IMG/VR virus record: IMGVR_UViG_3300020436_000012
Span: 1-61,533 of that record
From: a virus
Length of the DNA: 61,533 nucleotides
Reading direction: 5' to 3' (one strand)
Positions 34,314-42,912 of this stretch are shown in pieces; position 1 is the stretch's first letter; every line of letters starts with the position of its first letter. A program made the position numbers and the translations under genes. The notes beneath the pieces are model-generated. The model worked only from the letters and a program-made list of their open reading frames with translations. It had not been told where the DNA came from and searched no databases.

Positions 34314-35174
34314 TTAACATATATATTTGTCCCTAATTAATTCTGAGATACATACCCTATTAGTTTCGTTTCCTCTGTTATATTCTGCCCACTCATCTCC
34401 GCCTATACCAAATAGTACACAATCTGTAGGTTCTAGGTTATTTTCTCTGCAAACTTTATAATGTGCTTTACCATACTTATCCCAGTTATAATCTGGAGAA
34501 AATTTATTCATATACTCTATTCCTATTCCCAAACTCATACTATTTACCATGTTTACAGAATTTAAGATATCAATTGAATCATCTGTGTCTTCTTTTTCAA
34601 ACCTAATACCAAGACGCAAATTTTCAGCACCATAAAATGCTTTTGATAAAGAAAAAGTTATCATATCAATACATTTATGAGATAGATCAACATTAATATT
34701 TTTTGTGCAAGGGAGATAAGCGAAATCTAAAAGAACAGGAAGGTTCATAGCGTCACAGGTAGTAAGGATACCAGGTAAAGTTGGGTGTTGTTTTCCGTAA
34801 TCACTGAAAGGTACAGACATTATTATGGCATCATTCTCTGTAATTTCAGTATCGTTTAAATAGCCCCAGTTTATATTTTTTTTAAAGCACGCGCTATGAT
34901 ACATAAACTCACCCCTAAAGAATAAAAATCTTTTATTTCTATGTCTCCAGTGAAAGGTATCAAAAGAGTGTGCAGTACCGTTACAGGTTTTTACGTTTTT
35001 AAATAAGTGTAAATTTTTTAAGTTATTATTTTTACTGGCAACAATCCATTTTTTGAATGTTTCGATAAATTTTTCTTTTATATTTTTATCATAAAGGTTA
35101 TCTACTATATCAAAAGTGTATAACCATTCTATTATTTCTAAATCTGGTATCGCTTTTGCCCCTCTTAAATCCAT
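34314..35174 (-). CDS. PLP-dependent (fold type I) aminotransferase-like protein
   Basis: A 286-residue protein with the core of a fold-type I PLP enzyme: NLPVLLDFAYLP (Asp150, Tyr153) and, 25 residues later, TFSLSKAFYGAENLRLGIRF with Lys178 as the likely Schiff-base lysine. AIIMSVPFSDYGKQHPTLPG before it corresponds to the aminotransferase segment preceding the cofactor Asp. It is about 100 residues shorter than usual class I enzymes, lacking much of the N-terminal arm, so it may be a small variant with altered chemistry. It starts on the base where the oxygenase gene ends and is followed by the amidinotransferase, which could use an amine product. Confidence 0.65.
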   Translation of the reverse strand: MDLRGAKAIPDLEIIEWLYTFDIVDNLYDKNIKEKFIETFKKWIVASKNNNLKNLHLFKNVKTCNGTAHSFDTFHWRHRNKRFLFFRGEFMYHSACFKKNINWGYLNDTEITENDAIIMSVPFSDYGKQHPTLPGILTTCDAMNLPVLLDFAYLPCTKNINVDLSHKCIDMITFSLSKAFYGAENLRLGIRFEKEDTDDSIDILNSVNMVNSMSLGIGIEYMNKFSPDYNWDKYGKAHYKVCRENNLEPTDCVLFGIGGDEWAEYNRGNETNRVCISELIRDKYIC

Positions 35175-35692
35175 TAGTAAAATCCTGAAACTTGTAGAGT
35201 AACCTTATTACGCAGTCCTGCGTTTGAAGATAAGTGTAATACTTGATTATTAAATACATACCCTGTATTCTTTTTCCAATGAGTAATAACTTCGTCGTCA
35301 AATTGTAAAAATTGCCCATTTTCCCAATCAGTTAAAAACATGTTAGCCCTAACTTTTTCTTCTTTTCTGTTTGGAAATTTTTTAGTAATTTGATAAAACA
35401 TATCTCTGTGCCACGGAATTATGTTACCCGGTTTTTGTAAAATTGCTGATACAGTTGCCACTTCCATATTTAATTGTTCTTCGAGTTCTTTAAAATCCAC
35501 ATCATCTTTTGTAAAAAACTTTTGATAAATAGTGGTGTTTTCTAAACACAAAGTATCAGGAAAACCTTCATCGTGTAAATCCGCTTGTTCTGATTTTTGG
35601 TGCTGTATACACGAACAACGATAGTTTTCCCAATCTACTGATAAATAAGGAGCAGTGTCAATATTAATTTTTTTAAAGTCAAATATTTTCAT
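35174..35692 (-). CDS. Fe(II)/2-oxoglutarate oxygenase-like (beta-hydroxylase type)
   Basis: A 172-residue protein ending in a double-stranded beta-helix pattern: IIPWHRDMFYQITKKF (HxD metal ligands), VRANMFLTDWENGQFLQF, HWKKNTGYVFNNQVLHLSSN (second His) and NKVTLQVSGFY after it. This resembles aspartyl/asparaginyl-hydroxylase-like and cupin-type oxygenases that hydroxylate amino acids or related molecules with 2-oxoglutarate and oxygen. The Arg that binds 2-oxoglutarate could be the one in GLRNKVTL. It overlaps the upstream gene by 14 bases and the downstream gene by one. Substrate unknown. Confidence 0.65.
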   Translation of the reverse strand: MKIFDFKKINIDTAPYLSVDWENYRCSCIQHQKSEQADLHDEGFPDTLCLENTTIYQKFFTKDDVDFKELEEQLNMEVATVSAILQKPGNIIPWHRDMFYQITKKFPNRKEEKVRANMFLTDWENGQFLQFDDEVITHWKKNTGYVFNNQVLHLSSNAGLRNKVTLQVSGFY

Positions 35693-36857
35693 TTGTTAAT
35701 CCTAATAAATAATTTTCCACGCTTTTTATTCTGGTTTCAAAGTGTTTATGGTTATGCTCTAATATGTGTTTAATCTTACTATTAAACTCTTGTAGCTCAT
35801 CTAAACTTTTATTACACAGTTTTTCTACTTCTATCATTACTTTTATAAATCTTTTGTCAAGATCGTCTTCAGCATCATAACTTTCGTCAATAAAGGGATG
35901 AAACGTTTTATAGCCCATTTTTTGTAGACCTTTTAGTGTATTTAATTGTCCCATCACTATAAAAGGTTTTTTCCACCACATGGGTCGTAAAGATTTTTCC
36001 GTAATATATAATTTTCCTACAAAAAAAGACTTATAGTACGCTTCTAAAACCAAAGAAAAATAAGAATTGTTTTCTATTGATTCATTAAATATTTTTGTTT
36101 CTTTTACTCTATTGTCTAATAACTTACGAAACACAGAGGGTATAGGCTTGTCTGTAACATAACTAATTTTTTCAACAGATTGGTGGGAATAGTCTGCATA
36201 TTTTAATAAATTTCTTTTTTCTAAAGCGTTTATTGTAGCTTGTCTAAAATCATAATTTGAATTTGCACTATTATTAAGAATACAAAATTTTTTCTCTTTT
36301 GGTAAATTATTAATTTTGTAACCAGAAAGTATAGAAAGGCAGGAGGTTTCGTGATTAGTTCCTACTACTATTTTTACTTCTTTATCCTCCCAAAAAGGGT
36401 TGTTTACTAAAAATATTAATTTTTCTTTTGGAACTCCATTACTTATGAGTATGTTTTTAATATTAGAAAAAGATCCCTCAGTTATAGGTTCCCAGCCTAA
36501 ACAAATAAGAACATGACTTATTTTTTCAGAATCTTCATAATGAAAAAAAGGTTTTCTCGGGCCAAACCCTGTACTAGCAAAGTAACAAAAGTAATCAGCT
36601 GCCTCATTACTATAAAATTGTATTGGGTATATCGCTCTGTCATTAGGAGTAAGACTTTCTTTTTTTACAAATTCTACTCGGTTTTCTTTCCACATTTTCA
36701 TTAATGCGGAAGGGATTGTAAAAAATCCATGTTCTCTCTCATTAAAATGACTAATTTTATACCAGTTATTAAAATAAATAGAATCGTTTAAGTTAGGTAA
36801 AGGACCTTTATCATCAAAATTATCAAAGACTACTTTTAATTTCTTTAATCCAGTCAC
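35679..36857 (-). CDS. Possible glycosyltransferase (GT10-like C terminus)
   Basis: A 392-residue protein. The C-terminal third contains GKLYITEKSLRPMWWKKPFI, VMGQLNTLKGLQKMGYKTF and HPFIDESYDAEDDLDKRFIK, which looks like the acceptor-side end of fucosyltransferase-like GT-B enzymes (YvTEK... kPvvlG). The N-terminal part (SHVLICLGWEPITEGSF) could be a Rossmann half. I have seen this kind of sequence in marine phages without an assigned function. It leads the four-gene block with the oxygenase, PLP and amidinotransferase genes, and overlaps the nuclease upstream by 35 bases. The glycosyltransferase call is tentative. Confidence 0.5.
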   Translation of the reverse strand: MTGLKKLKVVFDNFDDKGPLPNLNDSIYFNNWYKISHFNEREHGFFTIPSALMKMWKENRVEFVKKESLTPNDRAIYPIQFYSNEAADYFCYFASTGFGPRKPFFHYEDSEKISHVLICLGWEPITEGSFSNIKNILISNGVPKEKLIFLVNNPFWEDKEVKIVVGTNHETSCLSILSGYKINNLPKEKKFCILNNSANSNYDFRQATINALEKRNLLKYADYSHQSVEKISYVTDKPIPSVFRKLLDNRVKETKIFNESIENNSYFSLVLEAYYKSFFVGKLYITEKSLRPMWWKKPFIVMGQLNTLKGLQKMGYKTFHPFIDESYDAEDDLDKRFIKVMIEVEKLCNKSLDELQEFNSKIKHILEHNHKHFETRIKSVENYLLGLTNENI

Positions 36858-37263
36858 TTAATATTCCCATTTTAAATTTACAATCAAAAACATTACACTC
36901 TATGTAATGTTCTATTTCTACTTCGTCGTCCCAACATACATAATCTTTAGACCTGTTCCATCTATAGATAACTAAAGGTTTCTTTTTCATAACTTCTGCT
37001 TCTCTTTGGGCTTGTCGCCAAAAGTTTAACAAATCAGAAGATGTCGCTGTAAGTAATCCATTCCAATTAACTTCTTTGTAGTGTTTACATTCAATACAAT
37101 AAGGCCACGCAGCAGTATCGTGAGGAGTCCAAAGGTCTCCCTTAAGGTACTCTAACGATCCGCTGAGTGGCATACGTTTAAATTCTATACCTAATTCTTT
37201 AGTTAAGTAATCTCTTATTTTAGCTTCATACGCAGAACCTTTAATTTTACTTTTGCTTGACAA
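36823..37263 (-). CDS. PD-(D/E)XK nuclease, Holliday junction resolvase-like
   Basis: A 146-residue protein with a PD-(D/E)XK core: KGSAYEAKIRDYLTKELG (helix with conserved Glu), RMPLSGSLEYLKGDL (catalytic Asp) and YCIECKHYKEV (ExK). The layout GxxxExxxxxxL ... SG ... GD ... xECK matches phage and archaeal junction resolvases and related recombination endonucleases. It probably resolves branched replication DNA before packaging. The ribosome site overlaps the PhoH gene end region; spacing to PhoH is 15 bases. Confidence 0.75.
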   Translation of the reverse strand: MSSKSKIKGSAYEAKIRDYLTKELGIEFKRMPLSGSLEYLKGDLWTPHDTAAWPYCIECKHYKEVNWNGLLTATSSDLLNFWRQAQREAEVMKKKPLVIYRWNRSKDYVCWDDEVEIEHYIECNVFDCKFKMGILSDWIKEIKSSL

Positions 37264-37278
37264 ATAATTTCTTCTTTC

Positions 37279-37989
37279 TTATATAACTCCCTGCTCTTTG
37301 AGCTGGTCTTTAGCTAATATGTAAGCTTTTACAATATCACTTCTTACAATATCATCACTAGAGAATTCTATTTTAGCAAATTGTGGCAAATGGTTCAAGA
37401 TTTTTATGAATTTTTTTAGCCCTTGCTTTTCGGTATCTCTTACAAAGTCTGTTTGATAAAAATCACCACAAAATAAAATTTTACAGTCTCTACCTATTCT
37501 AGTAATAACGGAGTCTAATTCATGGAAGTTAAGGTTTTGGCACTCATCAATAATAATTATTGAGTTGTCAAAAGTTACCCCTCTAATAAAAGAGGTGGGT
37601 AAAAATTCGACGGCTCCTTGAGTTTTTAATTTGTCATAAGCGTCTTTACAATCAAAAAGTTCTGCTGAAATTGACATATAAGGATCTTCATAGACTTCTA
37701 TTTTTTCTGTTTTGTCGCCTGGTAAATATCCTATATCTCTAGTAGGCACTACACTTCTTATAATATAAAGTTTGTTATAGTGCCTGTTAGACTTTTCTAA
37801 TATTTCTTCTAAAGCAAGATACATGGAAATAAATGTTTTCCCAGTTCCCGCACTTCCATGTAGTATTAAGCTTTTATTTTCTTTTTTATATGCTTCAAAA
37901 GCAAATTTCTGACTTGTTGTCAGCGGAGTTACTGTTATTAAATCGTCTAATTTAAGCCAGCGTGTTCCATTACTACCATTTTTACTCAC
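37279..37989 (-). CDS. phoH: PhoH-like ATPase
   Basis: A 236-residue P-loop protein: LILHGSAGTGKTFISMYLAL (Walker A), VVPTRDIGYLPGDKTEKI, FLPTSFIRGVTFDNSIIIID and IIIDECQNLNFHELDSVITR (Walker B), GRDCKILFCGDFYQTDF. This is the PhoH family, widespread in marine phages. Bacterial PhoH was named for phosphate-starvation induction, while its phage role (helicase or RNA metabolism) is unsettled. The gene follows the ribonucleotide reductase genes. Confidence 0.95.
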   Translation of the reverse strand: MSKNGSNGTRWLKLDDLITVTPLTTSQKFAFEAYKKENKSLILHGSAGTGKTFISMYLALEEILEKSNRHYNKLYIIRSVVPTRDIGYLPGDKTEKIEVYEDPYMSISAELFDCKDAYDKLKTQGAVEFLPTSFIRGVTFDNSIIIIDECQNLNFHELDSVITRIGRDCKILFCGDFYQTDFVRDTEKQGLKKFIKILNHLPQFAKIEFSSDDIVRSDIVKAYILAKDQLKEQGVI

Positions 37990-38006
37990 TTTTATGTGAT
38001 TCTCCT

Positions 38007-39266
38007 TTAAGCCGCTTTTGCGTAGGCATCATCCCAAGAACCTGTAAGTCCTGCTACTTCATATTCAGTTACTCTGTTTTCAAAGAAATTAGTATGATCA
38101 GCACCGTTTAGAATCCATTCTAACCACGGTAAGGGATTCTCTTTAACTTTAAAATTAGGTTTTAATCCTAGTTGTAGTAGACGCCTGTCTGTAATATATC
38201 TAATATATTTTTTCACCTCACTAGAATCTAATCCTTCTATTTCTCCCATAGCATAGGCTAAATCAATAAACTTATCTTCTAGGTCTACTGCAACCCTTGA
38301 CATTTCATAAATTTCACTCTTAAATTTATCTCCAACTATTCTGGGGTGTTCAATACAATATTGTCTAAATACTTTAGACACGCCTTCTACGTGTATAGAT
38401 TCGTCTCGTATTGACCACTCTACAACCTTGCCCATACCTTTCATCTTTCCGGTTCTTTGAAAGTTAAGTAACATGACAAAAGAGGCAAATAAAGCAACAC
38501 CCTCATTAAAAACAGATTTTGCTAATGCTAGTCCTAGTCCTCTTTGTGACCCTATGTGAGAATCCATCATAAAATCTATTTTATCTGCCATTTCAGTATA
38601 TTCAAGAAAAGCATGATATTCAGAATCAGGTAGCCCAAGAGTTTCATTTAATAGAGCATAAGCTCTTTGATGTATTCCCTCTCTTGAGGCAAAAGATCCA
38701 AACATATTTCTAACTTCATTATTCTTAAATTTAGGAATAAACTGATCATAATAGTTTTGTCCTACTGCAACATCTGATTGTGTGAATAGTCTAAGGATAT
38801 TAGTTATATATTCTTTTTCTATTTCAGTGACTTTACCGTTTTTCCAATCAGTAACATCTTCTGATAAATCTAATTCGTCCTCAATCCAATGAACTTTTTC
38901 ATGTCTAGTGGTAATCTCTACAGCCCACGGGTATTGAAAAGGTTTATATGTTTTTGAGAACTGCATTAAACCTCCAGCTCTTTTTAGTAAAATGTTGTCT
39001 GATATTTTCATTAACTGGTCATACCCACCAATTCTCTCGTCATCCACAAATATTTGTGGCACTGAGTTTATTCTTTTTTGTTTAGCATTATTCTTACCAA
39101 GAGTTTCTTCTAAGTCATTAAGACTTTGATAGAACGCCAATCTTTCTTCTTCTTTGTCCATAAGTTGTTCCTCATAGTCGAAACCATGCTCATTTAACCA
39201 ATTTTTCGCCATTAAACAAAACGGACAGTCTGATTTACTTACAATTCTAATATTCATTTTTTTCAT
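38007..39266 (-). CDS. nrdB: Glutaredoxin-NrdB fusion, class I ribonucleotide reductase beta subunit
   Basis: A 419-residue protein with two parts. Residues 1-90 form a glutaredoxin: SKSDCPFCLMAKNWL (Cys14, Cys17), NSVPQIFVDDERIGGYDQL. Residues about 110-419 are the NrdB ferritin-like subunit, with metal ligands in LFTQSDVAVG (Asp), ASREGIHQRAY (Glu, His, and Tyr at the radical position), FNEGVALFASF (Glu) and RDESIHVEGV (Glu, His). NrdB supplies the radical to NrdA, and the glutaredoxin can re-reduce it. The start overlaps the NrdA stop (ATGA). The C-terminal tail that docks to NrdA is short but present. Confidence 0.93.
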   Translation of the reverse strand: MKKMNIRIVSKSDCPFCLMAKNWLNEHGFDYEEQLMDKEEERLAFYQSLNDLEETLGKNNAKQKRINSVPQIFVDDERIGGYDQLMKISDNILLKRAGGLMQFSKTYKPFQYPWAVEITTRHEKVHWIEDELDLSEDVTDWKNGKVTEIEKEYITNILRLFTQSDVAVGQNYYDQFIPKFKNNEVRNMFGSFASREGIHQRAYALLNETLGLPDSEYHAFLEYTEMADKIDFMMDSHIGSQRGLGLALAKSVFNEGVALFASFVMLLNFQRTGKMKGMGKVVEWSIRDESIHVEGVSKVFRQYCIEHPRIVGDKFKSEIYEMSRVAVDLEDKFIDLAYAMGEIEGLDSSEVKKYIRYITDRRLLQLGLKPNFKVKENPLPWLEWILNGADHTNFFENRVTEYEVAGLTGSWDDAYAKAA

Positions 39267-41062
39267 CCTTCACAAGCAACACAAGAATCATCTTCTGTTG
39301 CTACATAATCTTGTAGTTGGTCTCTTTCAATTTTTTTAGAAACATTTTCCGCTCTTTGGGTAGTTTCTGTTCTCAAATAGTATAATCCTTTACACCCGTT
39401 TTTCCAAGCGTTATAATGTACTTTATGTACATAAGCTTTAGATGCTCCTGCTGGAAAAAAGACATTTAATGATTGTCCTTGACATAAATATTTCTGTCTT
39501 ACTCCTGCCTGTTCTACTATTTTTAGCTGATCTAGTTCTATTGCTGTTTTAAAAACCTCTTTTAGTTTATCACTAAGAAAATCTAGATGTTGAACAGAAC
39601 CTCCTCTTGTAATTATAGAGGTCCAAACTTTATCAGTATTTTGTCCTAATTTTTCTAATTCTTCTTCTAAGTAACTATTCTTAACTAAATGAGAACCAGC
39701 TCTAGTACGATGGGTGTAAGCGTTAGCTTTTAAAGGCTCAATAGAAGGAGAAGTATTAGCTAATATAGCACTATTTGCATTTGGTGCTATTGCTAACATA
39801 TGAGAGTTGCGTCTCCCTGTACCTTCCATATCTGGACACTCACCTCGTTCTTCCGCTAGTTTAATAGTTTCTTCTACCGCTTTTTGTTTTATAGTTTTAA
39901 AAATTGATTCATTTAACCGAGCGGCTTCTTTAGAACCAAAAGGTACACGATGTTTATGATAGTAAGCGTGTAATCCCATAGCTCCCAAACCTAGAGATCT
40001 TTCTTGTTGTGCTGAGTACCTAGCTCTACTAATTTCATCGTTAGCATTTTCAATAAAGAATTGAAGCACATTATCTAAAAATCTAATCAAGTCATTAATC
40101 ATTTGGGTGTTTACCCAATCATCATATTTTTCAATATTAACCGAAGATAAACAACAAACAGCTGTACGGTCTTCACTAGTGGGTAAATGTATTTCATTAC
40201 ATAAATTCGATCCGTTAAGTTTTAGTCCTTTATCTTTCATAGATTGAGGTAAAGCTCTGTTAGCTGTATCAATAAAGTTAAAATATGGTTCTCCTGTCCT
40301 AAATCTAATTTCTAATAGAGTTTCCCACAATTTTCTAGCTTTCATTGTATCTCTAACACTTCTGTCATTTGGGTCTAACAGATACCACTCCTCATCGTTA
40401 TCTACAGCTTTCATAAATTTATCAGTTAAATTTACTGCGTTATGTAGATTTAAACATTTACGGTTAATATCTCCTGTCGGGACTCTCATATTGATAAACT
40501 CAATAATATCTGGATGATCAATATCCATATACGCTGCATAAGACCCTTTTCTAGTTTTACCCTGTCTGTACGCAGTCATATCAGCATCTACTGTATGAAG
40601 AAAAGGCATTGGTCCAGGAGCCTTATCTGATACTGCCCTAACATCACTCCAGTGTCCTCCTACACCTCCACCTTTAACAGATAACCACCTAAGTTCTGAG
40701 CTATGATCTATTAGTCCTTCTAGAGAATCTGGTACATAAGTTAAAAAACAAGAAATAGGTAGCGCTTTTACTTTTTCTCCTGCTATAGGAGCATTAGAAA
40801 GTACTGGGGACGAATACATAAACCATCCACTAGATACATAATTATATATTCTTTGCGCAAGTGCTAAATCTCCGTAACAATAAGCAACCGCTGCACGAGC
40901 AAAAGCGTATTGCGGAGAGGGTTCATCTTCTCTACAATAGTAATCTTTTAATAATTTTCTTGCTTGATCTGTTAGGTTGTCGTCTTTACCAAGGTCAATT
41001 GTTATACCCAAATGGGTAATAGAATCCCTAGGAAATTCTAAAATTTCCGCTGTATTTTCCAT
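39263..41062 (-). CDS. nrdA: Class I ribonucleotide reductase alpha subunit
   Basis: A 599-residue protein with NrdA motifs: LPISCFLTYV (first active-site Cys), KGGGVGGHWSDVRA, NGSNLCNEIHLPTS (thiyl Cys), APNANSAILANTSPSIEP, and YYLRTETTQ carrying the tyrosines of radical transfer, ending CVACEG with the redox Cys pair. It reduces ribonucleoside diphosphates. It lacks the N-terminal ATP-cone of the host type, so the usual dATP shut-off is probably lost, as in many phage enzymes. Partner NrdB follows with overlapping codons. Confidence 0.96.
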   Translation of the reverse strand: MENTAEILEFPRDSITHLGITIDLGKDDNLTDQARKLLKDYYCREDEPSPQYAFARAAVAYCYGDLALAQRIYNYVSSGWFMYSSPVLSNAPIAGEKVKALPISCFLTYVPDSLEGLIDHSSELRWLSVKGGGVGGHWSDVRAVSDKAPGPMPFLHTVDADMTAYRQGKTRKGSYAAYMDIDHPDIIEFINMRVPTGDINRKCLNLHNAVNLTDKFMKAVDNDEEWYLLDPNDRSVRDTMKARKLWETLLEIRFRTGEPYFNFIDTANRALPQSMKDKGLKLNGSNLCNEIHLPTSEDRTAVCCLSSVNIEKYDDWVNTQMINDLIRFLDNVLQFFIENANDEISRARYSAQQERSLGLGAMGLHAYYHKHRVPFGSKEAARLNESIFKTIKQKAVEETIKLAEERGECPDMEGTGRRNSHMLAIAPNANSAILANTSPSIEPLKANAYTHRTRAGSHLVKNSYLEEELEKLGQNTDKVWTSIITRGGSVQHLDFLSDKLKEVFKTAIELDQLKIVEQAGVRQKYLCQGQSLNVFFPAGASKAYVHKVHYNAWKNGCKGLYYLRTETTQRAENVSKKIERDQLQDYVATEDDSCVACEG

Positions 41063-41067
41063 AGTTT

Positions 41068-42912
41068 TTATCCTTCAATTTTACTAATGTTATTTTGTTT
41101 ATTTATAGATATTTTTTCTATCAGGGGATGGGTAAAATCGTGAGATATCAAAAAAACGTTCAAATCGTTTTCTTGTTGCAAGATTTCAATTAGTCTTTCT
41201 TTCCCTGCTTCGTCTAAAACCCCAGTTACTTCATCCAAAAATAAAAGATTAATATAACTGCCACCAAGCCTAGATAAAAGTTTTCGGATAGATAGTAAAA
41301 TTGAAGTTTGAATCCTACTAAACTCTCCTCCAGAAACGCTTTCAATTGTTGTTTCTTTTCCATGATTAAATATAATTATGTTTAATTTTTCTCCAGTTAG
41401 TCTAAATACTAGCTGAAATTGTCCGTCCGAAAATTCCGCTAAATATTCGTTTATGGTTTCTTCTAATTCTTTGGTGAGATTTTCTAGTTTAAATGCGACT
41501 ATGCCCGTCGTGCTAAAAGCTTTTCTTAAAATACTTAAATTTTGGCTTTTTGATTTAAGATTAATTATATCAGAATTAACCTCGTCTTGTCTATTTAAAA
41601 ATTGTGCTTTTTGTTCTGTTAGAGTATCTACTTTAGTATTGTGTATTTTAACTTGTTCATTATGTTCTACTACTTCTTGTCTTAAATCTTCTTGTTCTCT
41701 TATTTGAGTTTTTAAAGATTTTTCTTTTCTCTCAAGTTTTTCATAGTCTGGATATTTGTTAGGAATACTACTATCTATTAGTTGAGAAAGTTGCTCGAAT
41801 TTTTCAATTGTTTTTTGATTTTCGTTGTAAACATTAGTTTCTTCAGCAAATTTATCTTTTTCTTCTATCAGAACTTTAAGTTCATCACTTAATCTATTCA
41901 TTGTTTTATTTGACGAAAACAAATCTTCTTCTAGATTAGACTTCATTTGTACTGCATGGCTATTATCTATTGGTTGTCCACAAGCGTAACAACTATCAGC
42001 AGTATCTATAGCTTTAAGTTGTTTATTTAAGTTATCAATATGATTTTTTGTTTTTGCAACATTAACTTGAAGAGTTTCTAACTCTTCAAAAAGCGTAGGA
42101 TTTACTTCAGGAGATTTTAGTGACATATCAAATTTTAGAGCATCTCTGTCAGAAATTAACAAATTGTTTTTGTCTATTCTTTTACACTGATCTACATATT
42201 GTTTTAGCTCTGTCTGTATAAGACCTAATTCTTCTCTAAGAGCTTCATTAATTATAGGAACTTCTTTTAATTCACGTTTTTCCCCAATATTTGCTTCTTG
42301 TAAAAATCTTTCAATACTATTTAGTTCTCCGTCTGATTTATTTAATTCTTTTTCTACTTCAGAAATTTTTAACTTTAGTGTATCTCCAATAGCAATATAC
42401 TTTTCAAGCCCAAATAAATTTATTAAAAACTTTTTTCTATTTGTGTCTGTTGCTTTAATAAAATCTAATAAGTCTGTCGAGCTTTGATATGTTAATTGAG
42501 AAAATATTTCAAAGTCCATTCCCAAAACTTCAGCAACTTTTTTGTATGTATCTAAAACTTTGTGCTCAGTTAGATCAACAGTATTACTATTCGTGTTTTT
42601 ATAAAAATTAACTTTTCCTGATGCACCTGTCCTAGATACAGATATATTGTAGTCTACTTCGTCTACTTCAAAACTTAGTGACCCTGACCATGCTTTTCCA
42701 TTTCCATAACGGTTTAAGATATCGCCTTTTTTAATACCTTTAATATTCTTTCCGTATAATATTTCTTGAATAATTAGAGCGATTGTAGATTTCCCACTAC
42801 CGTTTGCCGCCGTTAGTTGTGCAATATTGTAAGAGTCTAGAGATAAATTATTATCATCTCCATAACTAAACATATTATTTATTGTTAATTCTTTTAATTT
42901 TATTTTAGACAT
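41068..42912 (-). CDS. SbcC/Rad50-like recombination ATPase (T4 gp46-like)
   Basis: A 614-residue SMC-type ATPase: Walker A LTAANGSGKSTIALIIQEI, long coiled coils, a zinc hook SCYACGQPID near residue 310, a second coiled coil, the signature ESVSGGEFSRIQTSILL, and Walker B NLLFLDEVTGVLD. Length is close to T4 gp46. With the SbcD-like nuclease encoded two genes upstream it should form the Mre11-Rad50-type complex that resects DNA ends for recombination-dependent replication. Confidence 0.93.
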   Translation of the reverse strand: MSKIKLKELTINNMFSYGDDNNLSLDSYNIAQLTAANGSGKSTIALIIQEILYGKNIKGIKKGDILNRYGNGKAWSGSLSFEVDEVDYNISVSRTGASGKVNFYKNTNSNTVDLTEHKVLDTYKKVAEVLGMDFEIFSQLTYQSSTDLLDFIKATDTNRKKFLINLFGLEKYIAIGDTLKLKISEVEKELNKSDGELNSIERFLQEANIGEKRELKEVPIINEALREELGLIQTELKQYVDQCKRIDKNNLLISDRDALKFDMSLKSPEVNPTLFEELETLQVNVAKTKNHIDNLNKQLKAIDTADSCYACGQPIDNSHAVQMKSNLEEDLFSSNKTMNRLSDELKVLIEEKDKFAEETNVYNENQKTIEKFEQLSQLIDSSIPNKYPDYEKLERKEKSLKTQIREQEDLRQEVVEHNEQVKIHNTKVDTLTEQKAQFLNRQDEVNSDIINLKSKSQNLSILRKAFSTTGIVAFKLENLTKELEETINEYLAEFSDGQFQLVFRLTGEKLNIIIFNHGKETTIESVSGGEFSRIQTSILLSIRKLLSRLGGSYINLLFLDEVTGVLDEAGKERLIEILQQENDLNVFLISHDFTHPLIEKISINKQNNISKIEG

